A stretch of 30,023 nt of DNA from an uncultured Christensenellaceae bacterium (GTDB taxonomy: Bacteria > Bacillota > Clostridia > Christensenellales > UBA1242): positions 1-30,023 of the forward strand of contig CAJULT010000006.1 of assembly GCA_910587225.1 (NCBI GenBank). Direction: 5' to 3'. Positions 1-7,375 of this stretch are shown in pieces. Position numbers and translations under genes: made by a program. The notes below the pieces were generated by a model that saw only the letters and a program-made list of their open reading frames with translations, ran no database searches and was not told the DNA's origin. The first letter of the stretch is position 1. Each line of letters starts with the position of its first letter.

Positions 1-85
1 GCACAACCCTCACTGCACTTATGACAACCATGCCACGGACTCCACATTAACCTTTTCATAATTAAAGTATATCATAAAAATATCT

Positions 86-634
86 CTATTCAAATAAATT
101 TATAATTTTCTTTTTCTTTTGTTTTGCGTAAGCAAATGCTATACCCGTACCACTTTTTGGCTGATAGCTTGTATAGTCTTTTTTGGAATTTTTTCTCAAA
201 GGCGGCTGGTAACTTTCATTATAATAAAAAATACAAATGTCACTAGCATCAATCATTTCTTGATTGCGAATTACATATGCCTTTTTATTTGCATGATAAG
301 CCCTGTCACTGTCAATAACTTTTTCAAAATATTGAAATTCGGCTTGTTCGTGCATTACATTCATATATGTATCCGCAAACTTTAAAGCATCTTCTTTGGA
401 AGTAAACGCACACTCATGAGGAGCATTGTATTTTACCCTTTTAATATAAGGGTATTTTTCTTTTAATTTTAAAACAATATCATAGCATAAATCATTAAAC
501 TCGCTACGACTGCCGAAAATAAAGGTATCAACTCCCGCCAAGATAAGTTCTTCCAAAACAACATATAACCTTTCCTCTAACTGCACCGTAATAACTATTT
601 TCCTATGTCCAAAGAAACAACAAATTTTATACAT
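86..634 (-). CDS. SLOG/DUF1273-like nucleotide-binding protein
   Basis: A soluble protein of about 182 residues. It opens with a beta strand and the motif CCFFGHR, then has FIFGSRSEFNDLC (about residue 40) and a late SGTGIAFAYAKQKKKKIINL segment. This is the layout of the SLOG/DUF1273 Rossmann family, whose members are thought to bind nucleotides or nucleotide-derived ligands; no catalytic role can be assigned here. I chose the ATG at 634 over the GTG at 646 because GTGGGGG sits just upstream as a ribosome site. The gene is AT-rich and faces three small XRE regulators across a shared promoter region, so it may be part of an accessory or mobile-element-derived module. The family call is moderately sure; the function is unknown. 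Confidence 0.65.
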   Translation of the reverse strand: MYKICCFFGHRKIVITVQLEERLYVVLEELILAGVDTFIFGSRSEFNDLCYDIVLKLKEKYPYIKRVKYNAPHECAFTSKEDALKFADTYMNVMHEQAEFQYFEKVIDSDRAYHANKKAYVIRNQEMIDASDICIFYYNESYQPPLRKNSKKDYTSYQPKSGTGIAFAYAKQKKKKIINLFE

Positions 635-684
635 TTTAACCCCCACGAATAATACTATTGGTAAATCAGCATTATATATTTAAC

Positions 685-712
685 ATTATAACATATTTAT
701 GATAAATATCAA
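685..712 (-). promoter_or_regulatory. Promoter of the SLOG gene
   Basis: Reading the minus strand, TTGATA (712-707) and TATAAT (690-685) are separated by 16 bases. The -35 box overlaps the palindrome TGATAAATATCA at 700-711, so a regulator bound there would block this promoter. Confidence 0.55.
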
Positions 713-748
713 TACATTTTTACCAATGTCAGTTATCAGTGTTGATAA
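700..748. promoter_or_regulatory. Paired palindromic operators between SLOG gene and xre operon
   Basis: Two inverted repeats share the half-site TGATA/TATCA: TGATA-AA-TATCA at 700-711 and TTATCA-GTGT-TGATAA at 733-748. One overlaps the -35 box of the leftward SLOG promoter; the other lies about 40 bases before the first XRE gene, where its promoter should be. A further perfect 9-bp inverted repeat (ATTGGTAAA at 657-665, TTTACCAAT at 719-727) brackets the leftward promoter. Binding by one of the XRE proteins next door is an inference from position and from the common habit of such regulators to control themselves. Confidence 0.45.
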
Positions 749-785
749 ATTTGTATTTTAGACTGTGTGTAATGGAGGATTTTAA

Positions 786-1106
786 ATGAAAAACATTACA
801 CCGAAAAGACAATATTTAATTAATAGATTGGGCTATTTAAGAAATAGAGCAAAACTATCTGCTCGTGACCTTTTAGGTCAAGTTGACAAATCTTTTGCGT
901 ATTTTGCAAAATTTGATAATGGAGATTTTAGTATACCAGCAGAAATTTTGTTAGATGCGATTGAATGTTGTGGTAGCACCCCAGAAGAATTCTTTTGGGA
1001 AGACATTACAAAATATAAAGAGCAAAAAGATTTAATCAATTCTTTTAGCAAACTTTCTGATGAAAGTAAACAAACAATTTTAAACTTAATAAAAAACATG
1101 AAATAA
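786..1106 (+). CDS. Small XRE-type helix-turn-helix regulator (first of three)
   Basis: A 106-residue protein with an N-terminal Cro/C1-type helix-turn-helix (about residues 12-65: LGYLRNRAKLSARDLL, then KFDNGDFSIPAEILLDAIECC) and a helical C-terminal tail (KLSDESKQTILNLIKN). It has a strong GGAGG ribosome site at 774-778. It is clearly paralogous to the third gene of the operon: both have LGY-R--A-LSAR, a -DKS- turn, EEFF/ERFF and a C-terminal helix. One or more of the three probably controls the divergent SLOG gene and its own operon. The recognition helix is weak in this copy (FAYFAKFDNG), so DNA-binding specificity cannot be inferred. Confidence 0.75.
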   Translation: MKNITPKRQYLINRLGYLRNRAKLSARDLLGQVDKSFAYFAKFDNGDFSIPAEILLDAIECCGSTPEEFFWEDITKYKEQKDLINSFSKLSDESKQTILNLIKNMK

Positions 1107-1119
1107 AAAAGGAATTTTT

Positions 1120-1362
1120 ATGAAACTAAGCTCCGCTGTTGCGTTCAGGATTAGCAATATTCTAAGAGAAAGAAATATGAGTCAGTATCGTTTAGAAAAA
1201 ATTATTGCAATGCCGCATAACACGATGAAAACTTTGATGACTGAAAGAAATAAAAGCGTTAATCTTAGGACTGTCATGCAAATTATTCGTGGTCTAGATA
1301 TGACACCTGCCGAATTTTTCGATGACCCAATATTTGTTAGAGAAGACTTAGATATAGATTAG
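1120..1362 (+). CDS. Small XRE-type helix-turn-helix regulator (second of three)
   Basis: An 80-residue protein that is essentially a single Cro/C1 HTH domain: FRISNILRERNMSQYRLEKIIAM is followed by HNTMKTLMTERNKSVNLRTVMQIIRGLDMTPAEFF. The ending TPAEFFDDP is typical of small Cro-like regulators from Firmicutes. It starts 14 bases after the previous stop with AAGGAA upstream, and the next gene follows after 9 bases, so the three are one transcript. It differs from the flanking pair in lacking the C-terminal helix. Confidence 0.8.
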   Translation: MKLSSAVAFRISNILRERNMSQYRLEKIIAMPHNTMKTLMTERNKSVNLRTVMQIIRGLDMTPAEFFDDPIFVREDLDID

Positions 1363-1371
1363 GAGAAATTT

Positions 1372-1671
1372 ATGGACATAAAAGAAATTTTAACTAGATT
1401 GGGTTATGTAAGAGGTCAAGCAAATTTATCTGCTAGAAAACTAAGTGAAAGAATAGATAAAAGTCCTCAATATATTGCGCAAGTTGAAAGCGGCAGAATT
1501 GTCTTGACTGTCGAAAAACTTTTGCAAATACTTGAAGTTTGTAATTTCCCTATTGAAAGATTTTTTAGTGCGAATATTCAAGATTACAACATAGACAAAG
1601 AATTGGAAACCTTAATTCAAAACTTACCAGCTGATAAAAAGAAAAACATGATTGAATTTTTGAAAAAATAA
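1372..1671 (+). CDS. Small XRE-type helix-turn-helix regulator (third of three)
   Basis: A 99-residue protein with a Cro/C1 HTH (about residues 8-62: LGYVRGQANLSARKLSERIDKSPQYIAQVESGRIVLTVEKLLQILEVC) and a short C-terminal helix (LPADKKKNMIEFLKK). The YIAQVESGR segment is a good recognition helix. It has AGGAGA upstream and sits in operon with the two preceding regulators. It is a paralogue of the first gene, suggesting an old duplication. Transcription probably stops at the hairpin at 1675-1690. Confidence 0.8.
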   Translation: MDIKEILTRLGYVRGQANLSARKLSERIDKSPQYIAQVESGRIVLTVEKLLQILEVCNFPIERFFSANIQDYNIDKELETLIQNLPADKKKNMIEFLKK

Positions 1672-1674
1672 AAA

Positions 1675-1700
1675 ACAGGCGAATGCCTGTTATTTTATTT
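1675..1700. terminator. Bidirectional terminator between xre operon and SPT-like gene
   Basis: The hairpin ACAGGC-gaat-GCCTGT (1675-1690) is followed by a T-rich run (TATTTTATTT) on the plus strand and by TTTTTTATTTTTTC on the minus strand, so it can end both converging transcripts. It overlaps the stop codon of the minus-strand gene. Confidence 0.75.
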
Positions 1701-2871
1701 CTAGAAGATCAAGTACTTCTTTAATTGCTTTCATTGCCTTATCCATTTGCTGGCGGGTATGGGTTGCTGTATAGCTTGTTCTTAAAAGCGCCTTTCCCGG
1801 AGGTGTTGCAGGTGTGATAACTGGATTTACATATACGCCACGATCAAGCAGCATTTTGCAAGCTATAAACGCCTTTTCATCATCGTAGGTATAGATAGGT
1901 ATAATTGGGGTTTCGCTATCAATGATATTAACACCCAGTTTTTTAAGTCCCGCCCTCATATAGTTTGAAATATCGCGAAGGTTTTGTACTCTCTGTGGCT
2001 CGTTTTTCAAAATTCTCAAAGAGGCAAGAGCACAAGCTACTGATGCAGGGGTGATACTTGCACTGAAAATGTATGGGCGAGAAGTGTGCTTGACATACTC
2101 AACCACTCGTTTTGTTGATGCCATGTAGCCACCAAGTGAGGCAAGCGATTTTGAGAAAGTCCCCATAATAATGTCGACTTCGTCTTCAAGTCCGAAATGT
2201 TCGGCTGTTCCTCTTCCGTGAGCGCCGAGTACGCCAAGTCCATGCGCGTCATCAACCATAACGCGTGCGCCATACTTCTTTGCCAAAGCACAAATTTCAG
2301 GCAGTTTGCAAATATCACCACCCATGCTAAAAACACCGTCAGTAACAATAAGTATTCCTTTATCTTGTGGAACTTCTTTAAGTTTGCGTTCAAGGTCAGC
2401 CATATCACTATGTTCAAAGCGCACCATTTTGCCGAAACTAAGGCGGCAAGCGTCATAAATGCTTGCATGGTTTTCTTTATCACACATTATATAGTCATTA
2501 CGGCCTACAATAGCACTGATGATACCAAGGTTACTTTGGAAGCCAGTACTAAAAGTAACACAAGCTTCTTTATGCAAGAACTCGGCAAGTTCGGTTTCAA
2601 GCTGAACATGCATATCAAGCGTTCCGTTTAAAAACCTTGACCCAGAGCAGCCAGAGCCATATTTTTCAAGTGCTTCAACGCCGGCTTTGATTACTTCCGG
2701 ATGTGAGGTAAGCCCAAGATAGTTGTTTGAGCCTATCATAATAGTTTCATGCCCTTCCATTTCAACCATTGTATCCTGCCCTGAGGTCAACTGGTGAAAA
2801 TATGGGTAAATCCCTGCGTCTTTTACTTCGTCATAGATTTGTCTGTCATTTGCTTTTTTAAATAAATCCAT
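1690..2871 (-). CDS. Alpha-oxoamine synthase, serine palmitoyltransferase-like
   Basis: A PLP-dependent fold-type I enzyme of 393 residues that would condense an amino acid with an acyl-CoA. Visible signatures are GSNNYLGL (about 47-54), SGSRFLNGTLDMHVQLE (76-92), the PLP-stacking His at NHAS (H135), VDDAHG (D207, H210) and the Schiff-base lysine in GTFSKSLASLGG (K241). The NGT...H version of the substrate motif, the YPYF...MEG N-terminus and NPVITPA near the C-terminus resemble Bacteroides-type serine palmitoyltransferase more than KBL (GTQ) or BioF. I chose the ATG at 2871 because AAGGAGA lies six bases upstream; an upstream in-frame extension would overlap the reductase gene. The reductase stop is only 10 bases before this start, so the two are translated together. 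The likely product is 3-ketosphinganine. KBL or BioF activity remains possible. Confidence 0.8.
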   Translation of the reverse strand: MDLFKKANDRQIYDEVKDAGIYPYFHQLTSGQDTMVEMEGHETIMIGSNNYLGLTSHPEVIKAGVEALEKYGSGCSGSRFLNGTLDMHVQLETELAEFLHKEACVTFSTGFQSNLGIISAIVGRNDYIMCDKENHASIYDACRLSFGKMVRFEHSDMADLERKLKEVPQDKGILIVTDGVFSMGGDICKLPEICALAKKYGARVMVDDAHGLGVLGAHGRGTAEHFGLEDEVDIIMGTFSKSLASLGGYMASTKRVVEYVKHTSRPYIFSASITPASVACALASLRILKNEPQRVQNLRDISNYMRAGLKKLGVNIIDSETPIIPIYTYDDEKAFIACKMLLDRGVYVNPVITPATPPGKALLRTSYTATHTRQQMDKAMKAIKEVLDLLEIK

Positions 2872-2881
2872 TTCTATCTCC

Positions 2882-3652
2882 TTAACAATATATCTTTTTA
2901 ATAAGCCAATCAAGTGTGCTTGTTGGCAACAGCTTTTGTAGGAATATCAAAAGTTTAAGCGACCCAACGCAAACCCTCGGTCTTGGCTTTTTTCTTTTAG
3001 CAAGTTTATAGAAAACTTTGGCAACTTTTTCGGGAGTCATGCCGCCTCTTTCATACTTTTCAAATTTGGTAATTGATTTAGACACCTTTTTATTTTCGCC
3101 TTCGGTTTTTACTCTTGCATCAGTAAAGCCAGTTGATACGTCCCCCGGCAGCACTTCACTAACATAGACATTGTATGGGCGAAGCTCGGTGCGAACCGTC
3201 CTTGTAAGGACATCTATTCCAACCTTAGTCGCGCTATATGCTGCCTGATATGGAAGAGGAAAAATAGCAGAAAGCGAACTTGTGTTAAATATTTTCCCAT
3301 AGCCCTGCTCTTTCATAATCTTTCCAACAAGTGCGGTATTAACAGCAACCGAGGTTAGATTTGTAGAAAACAGCTTTTGAATATGAGCTGGATTTGTATT
3401 AACAAGCTCACCCGCTGCACCAAAACCAGCGTTATTGATAAACACATCGATGTGTCCTTCCTTCTCTTTAACGCTGTCTATTATTTCTTTCATTCTTTTA
3501 TCATCATTGACATCCGCTTGAAAGCATTCAAAGTCGCCGTCTTGATAATCATTGAGTGCCACACCATAGACAGTGTAACCCTTTTGTTTAAACAGTTTCG
3601 CGGTGGCAAGTCCAATTCCACTACTTGCACCAGTTATGATTGCTACTTTCAT
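2882..3652 (-). CDS. Short-chain dehydrogenase/reductase, candidate 3-ketosphinganine reductase
   Basis: A classical SDR of 256 residues. The NAD(P)-binding TGASSGIG is at residues 8-15, NNAG at 73-76, the catalytic Ser near S126 (NTSSLSA) and YSATK at Y139-K143. The C-terminus carries a hydrophobic stretch (SLKLLIFLQKLLP...LDWLIKKIYC) like the membrane-associating tail of 3-ketodihydrosphingosine reductases. It is the first gene of a two-gene operon with the serine palmitoyltransferase-like enzyme, whose keto product would need exactly this reduction. AGGTGA precedes the ATG. The SDR fold is certain. The substrate is inferred from the neighbour, and a general acyl or keto reductase is the alternative. 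Confidence 0.8.
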   Translation of the reverse strand: MKVAIITGASSGIGLATAKLFKQKGYTVYGVALNDYQDGDFECFQADVNDDKRMKEIIDSVKEKEGHIDVFINNAGFGAAGELVNTNPAHIQKLFSTNLTSVAVNTALVGKIMKEQGYGKIFNTSSLSAIFPLPYQAAYSATKVGIDVLTRTVRTELRPYNVYVSEVLPGDVSTGFTDARVKTEGENKKVSKSITKFEKYERGGMTPEKVAKVFYKLAKRKKPRPRVCVGSLKLLIFLQKLLPTSTLDWLIKKIYC

Positions 3653-3676
3653 ATTTTCACCTCACTAAACAATTGC

Positions 3677-3704
3677 ATTATACACAAAAAGCAAAAATTG
3701 TCAA
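3677..3704 (-). promoter_or_regulatory. Consensus promoter of the SDR-SPT operon
   Basis: On the minus strand a perfect TTGACA (3704-3699) and a perfect TATAAT (3682-3677) are separated by 16 bases, 24 bases before the SDR start. This shows the operon is transcribed apart from the glycosyltransferase upstream. Confidence 0.8.
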
Positions 3705-3783
3705 AATATTTTTAAATATTAAAAAATTAACTTTTTAATCGCTATTCGCCTTAAATATAAAGGGAAAGCGGCTTTTTTTAGCA

Positions 3784-3826
3784 TAAAAAAATAAAAAAAA
3801 GAAATCAGCATATTTTTATGCTGATT
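3784..3826 (-). terminator. Terminator after the glycosyltransferase gene
   Basis: Minus-strand hairpin with a perfect 10-bp stem (AATCAGCATA / TATGCTGATT at 3803-3826) and a 4-base loop, followed by a long T-rich run (TCTTTTTTTTATTTTTTT). Confidence 0.85.
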
Positions 3827-3854
3827 GCCTTAATTTTAGCGGTTAAACGCTTTT

Positions 3855-5114
3855 TTAGTGTGCAACTACCATTTTACGATTTTCTCTTGCTTGGGCTTTT
3901 GATAATCTATGTTCAACTTTAAGTCTTGCTCTAATTTCCTTTCTTACCTTTTTATAGTTCACAGGTTTAACATTGGTATAATCTGCGTTAGGTGATGAAA
4001 GAATAAAGTTTGCGGTATCCTCAGTCGCGTTCTTCTTCATAGGAATCATTTTCTCAATCATGCTTTGACGCAAACTTTCATCGTCCATGAGTTTGTACAG
4101 ATTTTCACGCATTTGACGAGCATTCTTAAACGAAAGCGCAACGCCCTTCTTTTTCATATAAATAAGGTTATATTTTTCCTGCGCTGGAATCTTTTCGGTG
4201 ATAAGCATTGGTATCTCTTTATTAATCATGTCCGTAACGCTTGTCCCACCAAACTTGTTAAGCATAATATCCGCAGCTGAGATATATAGAGGAACGTCAT
4301 GAGTAAAGCCAACATTGAGAACTTTAATGTTTTCATCAAATTTCATTTTTTGGATTTTCTCATAGCCTGCTTTATCGCGACCGTTAATCATGATGACTTG
4401 TGCTTTTCGTCCTTTTAGCGCTTTTATAAGGTCTTTAAAAATTTTAAAGCCACCCTTCCAAGCTCCGCCGCCGAAAAGAACCATAATTGTGAATGTATCT
4501 TCGTCAAGTCCGAGTTGTCTTCTTGCCTGCACTTTATCAATCTTTTCAAGAGTTCTCCCGTCGTTTGGAATACCTAATGGAAGAAGCTGAGATGGTTTAA
4601 AGCCTTCATATACACATTCTTCTATAAAGTCCTCATTTGGAATTACGAAATAGTCAACCCCGTTGCAGCATTCCCAGAATGGACTGTTTACATAGTCGAG
4701 GTTAGCAACTATTGTTCTACATGGAATATCATAAAGCATTTTAAGATCGGTAATTGCTACTGCGCCAAGATAGTGTGCGCTGTAAATTACATCTGGTTGC
4801 CACTCGTAGATTTCCTTCAAAAGTCCGCTTACAACGTTAAGTGCCCAATTTTGAGCTAAACCCTTATTGCGATCTTCTGGCTTTTTGCGTTTGTTTTTAT
4901 TAAAGAAATAGTTATAAGCAAACAGCAGGTGTGCTGCTACAAGGTTATATCCCTTGTCGTTTACCCAATAATCCCACTTTGTTGAAAATTCTTTAAGAAG
5001 GTCAACTATTCTTACCTCGCAGTCACCCTTCTGTTCAAGCTTATTTTTCATACCGCGAGAGCATGCGTTATGCCCGTTGCCTGCGGTAACTGTTAAAATC
5101 ATTATTTTTTTCAT
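3855..5114 (-). CDS. MGDG synthase/UgtP-type glycolipid glycosyltransferase
   Basis: A 419-residue GT-B glycosyltransferase of family 28. The N-terminal acceptor domain opens with MILTVTAGNGHN (GNGH at 12-15), the hallmark of MGDG synthases and processive diacylglycerol glucosyltransferases. The C-terminal donor domain has the LFGGGAWKGG loop near 214-223 and KFGGTSVTDMINKEIPML, matching the nucleotide-sugar site (GG-T--E/D--). The C-terminus is strongly basic and would bind acidic membranes. It probably adds a sugar from a UDP donor to diacylglycerol, making the precursor of membrane glycolipid or lipoteichoic-acid anchor. A sphingoid acceptor is conceivable from the neighbours, but the gene has its own promoter and terminator. 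GGGGAG precedes the ATG. Confidence 0.8.
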   Translation of the reverse strand: MKKIMILTVTAGNGHNACSRGMKNKLEQKGDCEVRIVDLLKEFSTKWDYWVNDKGYNLVAAHLLFAYNYFFNKNKRKKPEDRNKGLAQNWALNVVSGLLKEIYEWQPDVIYSAHYLGAVAITDLKMLYDIPCRTIVANLDYVNSPFWECCNGVDYFVIPNEDFIEECVYEGFKPSQLLPLGIPNDGRTLEKIDKVQARRQLGLDEDTFTIMVLFGGGAWKGGFKIFKDLIKALKGRKAQVIMINGRDKAGYEKIQKMKFDENIKVLNVGFTHDVPLYISAADIMLNKFGGTSVTDMINKEIPMLITEKIPAQEKYNLIYMKKKGVALSFKNARQMRENLYKLMDDESLRQSMIEKMIPMKKNATEDTANFILSSPNADYTNVKPVNYKKVRKEIRARLKVEHRLSKAQARENRKMVVAH

Positions 5115-5134
5115 ACTTTCTCCCCAGTTTTACT

Positions 5135-5162
5135 AGTGTATCACAATCATAAAAATTTACAA
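5135..5162 (-). promoter_or_regulatory. Putative promoter of the glycosyltransferase gene
   Basis: On the minus strand TTGTAA (5162-5157) and TACACT (5140-5135) are 16 bases apart, immediately after the terminator of the upstream gene. It is moderately close to consensus. Confidence 0.45.
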
Positions 5163-5163
5163 A

Positions 5164-5198
5164 ACGAAAATAAAAGAAAAAACAGCTGTCCGCTGTTT
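5164..5198 (-). terminator. Terminator of the small membrane protein gene
   Basis: Minus-strand hairpin AAACAGC-ggaca-GCTGTTT (5198-5180), followed by TTTCTTTTATTTTC, placed 20 bases after the stop codon of the 77-residue gene. Confidence 0.8.
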
Positions 5199-5217
5199 AT
5201 TCTCTTGTAAATCTAGA

Positions 5218-5451
5218 TTAGTCAATCCAAAGTACTTTATCACTTGCTACAAGTGTGATAATGTCAACAAGCCATAAGAATGGAATGCCAACAAAAAGCA
5301 AGAGTACGCCAAGAACAATTCCCACTAGGTTATTTTTGGAAATACTTCTGCAAATTCTGTAAATCACCCAAATGATGTCAAGTGCTGGGAGCGCAAGAAT
5401 CACCTTTACAAGTTTTGGTAAGTTATCCATGCCTTTTATCAATTCGTTCAT
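5218..5451 (-). CDS. Small two-helix membrane protein of unknown function
   Basis: A 77-residue protein with two hydrophobic segments (about residues 14-34, VKVILALPALDIIWVIYRICR, and 42-68, LVGIVLGVLLLFVGIPFLWLVDIITLV) separated by the polar SISKNN. No family is recognised with certainty. The ribosome site AAAGGAGG is excellent, so it is a real gene. It sits between the lipid glycosyltransferase and the divergent ABC exporter, with its own terminator. A role at the membrane is all that can be inferred. Confidence 0.75.
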   Translation of the reverse strand: MNELIKGMDNLPKLVKVILALPALDIIWVIYRICRSISKNNLVGIVLGVLLLFVGIPFLWLVDIITLVASDKVLWID

Positions 5452-5530
5452 AATAAGCCTCCTTTTAACTCTATTACTATTATATTATAACATATCCATT
5501 TTTTTTACAACTAAATTTAGGTTCAATAAG

Positions 5531-5574
5531 TTGCAAAAAAAATTCGTTTATCATATAATTAACACTGTTTAATT
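5531..5574 (+). promoter_or_regulatory. Promoter and possible operator of the ABC exporter operon
   Basis: TTGCAA (5531-5536), a 17-base spacer and TATAAT (5554-5559). The region of the expected transcription start holds an inverted repeat AATTAA-cactgt-TTAATT at 5557-5574 overlapping the -10 box, a plausible repressor site. No regulator gene is adjacent. Confidence 0.65.
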
Positions 5575-5587
5575 AAGAGGTGAAGAT

Positions 5588-7375
5588 TTGTTTAAGATAC
5601 TTTCAAAACATTTAAAATGGAAACAGTGGCTTTCAATCCTTCTTAGCGTGGGGTTGATTGTTTTGATGACTTGGCTAGACCTTAAAGTGCCAGAATATAT
5701 GCAGAAAATTACCACCCTTGTAGAAACCGAGGGAAGTAGCATGACTGACGTTTGGATTAACGGCGGCTACATGCTTTTGTGTGCTGCTTCAAGTGCAGTG
5801 CTTTCTGTCATTGTTGGTTTTATCGCGGCAAGACTTTCTTCTGGCGTAGCAAGAAACCTGCGTAGTGAAATTTATGACAAAGTACTCTCCTTTTCAAAAA
5901 AGGAAATGAAGAGTTTTTCTACTGCGTCATTAATTACCCGTTCCACAAATGACGTAACCCAGGTACAAAGAGTTATCGCTATGGGGCTTCAAGTTTTAAT
6001 TAAAGCGCCAATCCTCGCTGTTTGGGCAATCCTTAAAATACTTGGTAAGAGCTGGCAATGGTCGGCAACAACTGCAGTTGCTGTTATTATACTCATGTCA
6101 GTGATCATTACCCTTATTGTAATCGTAATGCCTAAGTTTAAAAAGATGCAAACCCTTACCGACAATGTTAACCGTATCACAAGAGAAAACCTTACAGGTC
6201 TTAGAGTTGTCCGCGCTTACAATGCAGAAAATTATCAAGCTGATAAGTTTGAAGAGGCTAACGATAAGCTTACTAAAACCAGCCTTTTCACAAACAGGCT
6301 TATGTCAATACTTTCGCCAGTTATGAGCCTTGTTATGAGCGGGCTGTCACTTGCTATCTACTGGATCGGCGCGAGCATAATTAACGGTGCAGGCGACCAA
6401 ATGGTAATGGTGGATGGAATTTTAACTCCACTCAAACTGGTTTCCTTTGGCGATATGGTAGTCTTTTCTTCCTACGCTATGCAGGTCGTAATGTCGTTTG
6501 TTATGCTAACCATGATTTTCATCATGCTACCAAGAGCCAGCGTTTCTGCAAAGCGTATCAATGAAGTTTTAAATACTCAACCTCAGATTGTTGACGGGCA
6601 AGGCGCGGTAATACCTACCGACATTAAAGGTGAAATCGAATTTAAAAATGTAAGTTTTAAATACCCTGACGCAGATGAATATGTGCTTAGAGATATATCC
6701 TTTACTGCAAAGCAGGGAGAAACAGTTGCTTTCATAGGTTCAACCGGCAGCGGAAAGAGTACTCTTATCGACCTCATCCCTCGTTTCTATGATGCGATAG
6801 AGGGACAGGTACTTGTTGACGGCGTAGACGTAAAAGATTACAAGCTTGACGAGCTTCATAACAAACTTGGCTATGTTTCTCAGAAGGCAGTTATGTTTAG
6901 CGGTAGCATTAAAGAAAACATCTCTTTCGGGCAAAGAGAAGGTGACAAGCCAAGCGAAGAAGAAATCAAATCTGCTATTAAACTAGCAGAAGCGAAGAAC
7001 TTTGTTGAAAAGAAAGAAGGCGGCATCGATGCCATGATTACCCAAGGCGGAACTAACGTTTCGGGCGGACAAAAACAAAGGCTGTCTATTGCAAGGGCTA
7101 TTGCTAGAAAACCTGAAATCTTCATCTTTGACGATAGTTTTTCTGCACTAGATTACAAGACAGATAAAAAACTAAGAAAGACACTTTCAACCAAGCTCTC
7201 TACTGCAACTAGCATTATCGTAGCCCAGCGTATCGGCACAATTAAAAATGCTGATAAGATTATTGTGCTTGATAGCGGTGAAATGGTAGGCATGGGTACT
7301 CACGATGAGCTTTTGCGTAGTTGTGAGGTTTACAAAGAAATAGCTCTATCACAACTTAGCAAGGAGGAACTATAA
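5588..7375 (+). CDS. ABC exporter half-transporter, subunit with degenerate ATPase site
   Basis: A 595-residue protein with an N-terminal six-helix exporter domain (about 15-310) and a C-terminal ATPase domain. Walker A is GSTGSGKST (384-392), the signature VSGGQ (491-495) and Walker B IFIFDD. The position of the catalytic glutamate is Asp (D516) and the switch His is Gln (AQR, Q547). This matches the degenerate subunit of heterodimeric exporters such as TM287/288, BmrCD or LmrCD. Its start is TTG with GAGGTGA five bases upstream. It overlaps the partner gene by one base (TAATG). The substrate is unknown; drugs, lipids or peptides are all possible. Confidence 0.9.
   Translation: MFKILSKHLKWKQWLSILLSVGLIVLMTWLDLKVPEYMQKITTLVETEGSSMTDVWINGGYMLLCAASSAVLSVIVGFIAARLSSGVARNLRSEIYDKVLSFSKKEMKSFSTASLITRSTNDVTQVQRVIAMGLQVLIKAPILAVWAILKILGKSWQWSATTAVAVIILMSVIITLIVIVMPKFKKMQTLTDNVNRITRENLTGLRVVRAYNAENYQADKFEEANDKLTKTSLFTNRLMSILSPVMSLVMSGLSLAIYWIGASIINGAGDQMVMVDGILTPLKLVSFGDMVVFSSYAMQVVMSFVMLTMIFIMLPRASVSAKRINEVLNTQPQIVDGQGAVIPTDIKGEIEFKNVSFKYPDADEYVLRDISFTAKQGETVAFIGSTGSGKSTLIDLIPRFYDAIEGQVLVDGVDVKDYKLDELHNKLGYVSQKAVMFSGSIKENISFGQREGDKPSEEEIKSAIKLAEAKNFVEKKEGGIDAMITQGGTNVSGGQKQRLSIARAIARKPEIFIFDDSFSALDYKTDKKLRKTLSTKLSTATSIIVAQRIGTIKNADKIIVLDSGEMVGMGTHDELLRSCEVYKEIALSQLSKEEL

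Noticed and set aside
2..61. Short plus-strand frame open from the window edge to a stop at 59-61, possibly the 3' end of a cut-off gene.
   Set aside because: Only 19 codons with no recognisable motif; other frames are open for almost as long, so it cannot be supported.
2872..2913. Longer form of the SPT-like enzyme starting at 2913.
   Set aside because: The extension overlaps the end of the reductase gene and lacks a ribosome site, while AAGGAGA is ideally placed before 2871.
3855..5114. The glycosyltransferase as part of one operon with the SDR and SPT-like genes.
   Set aside because: A strong terminator (3784-3826) and a perfect promoter (3677-3704) separate them; any functional link is by proximity only.
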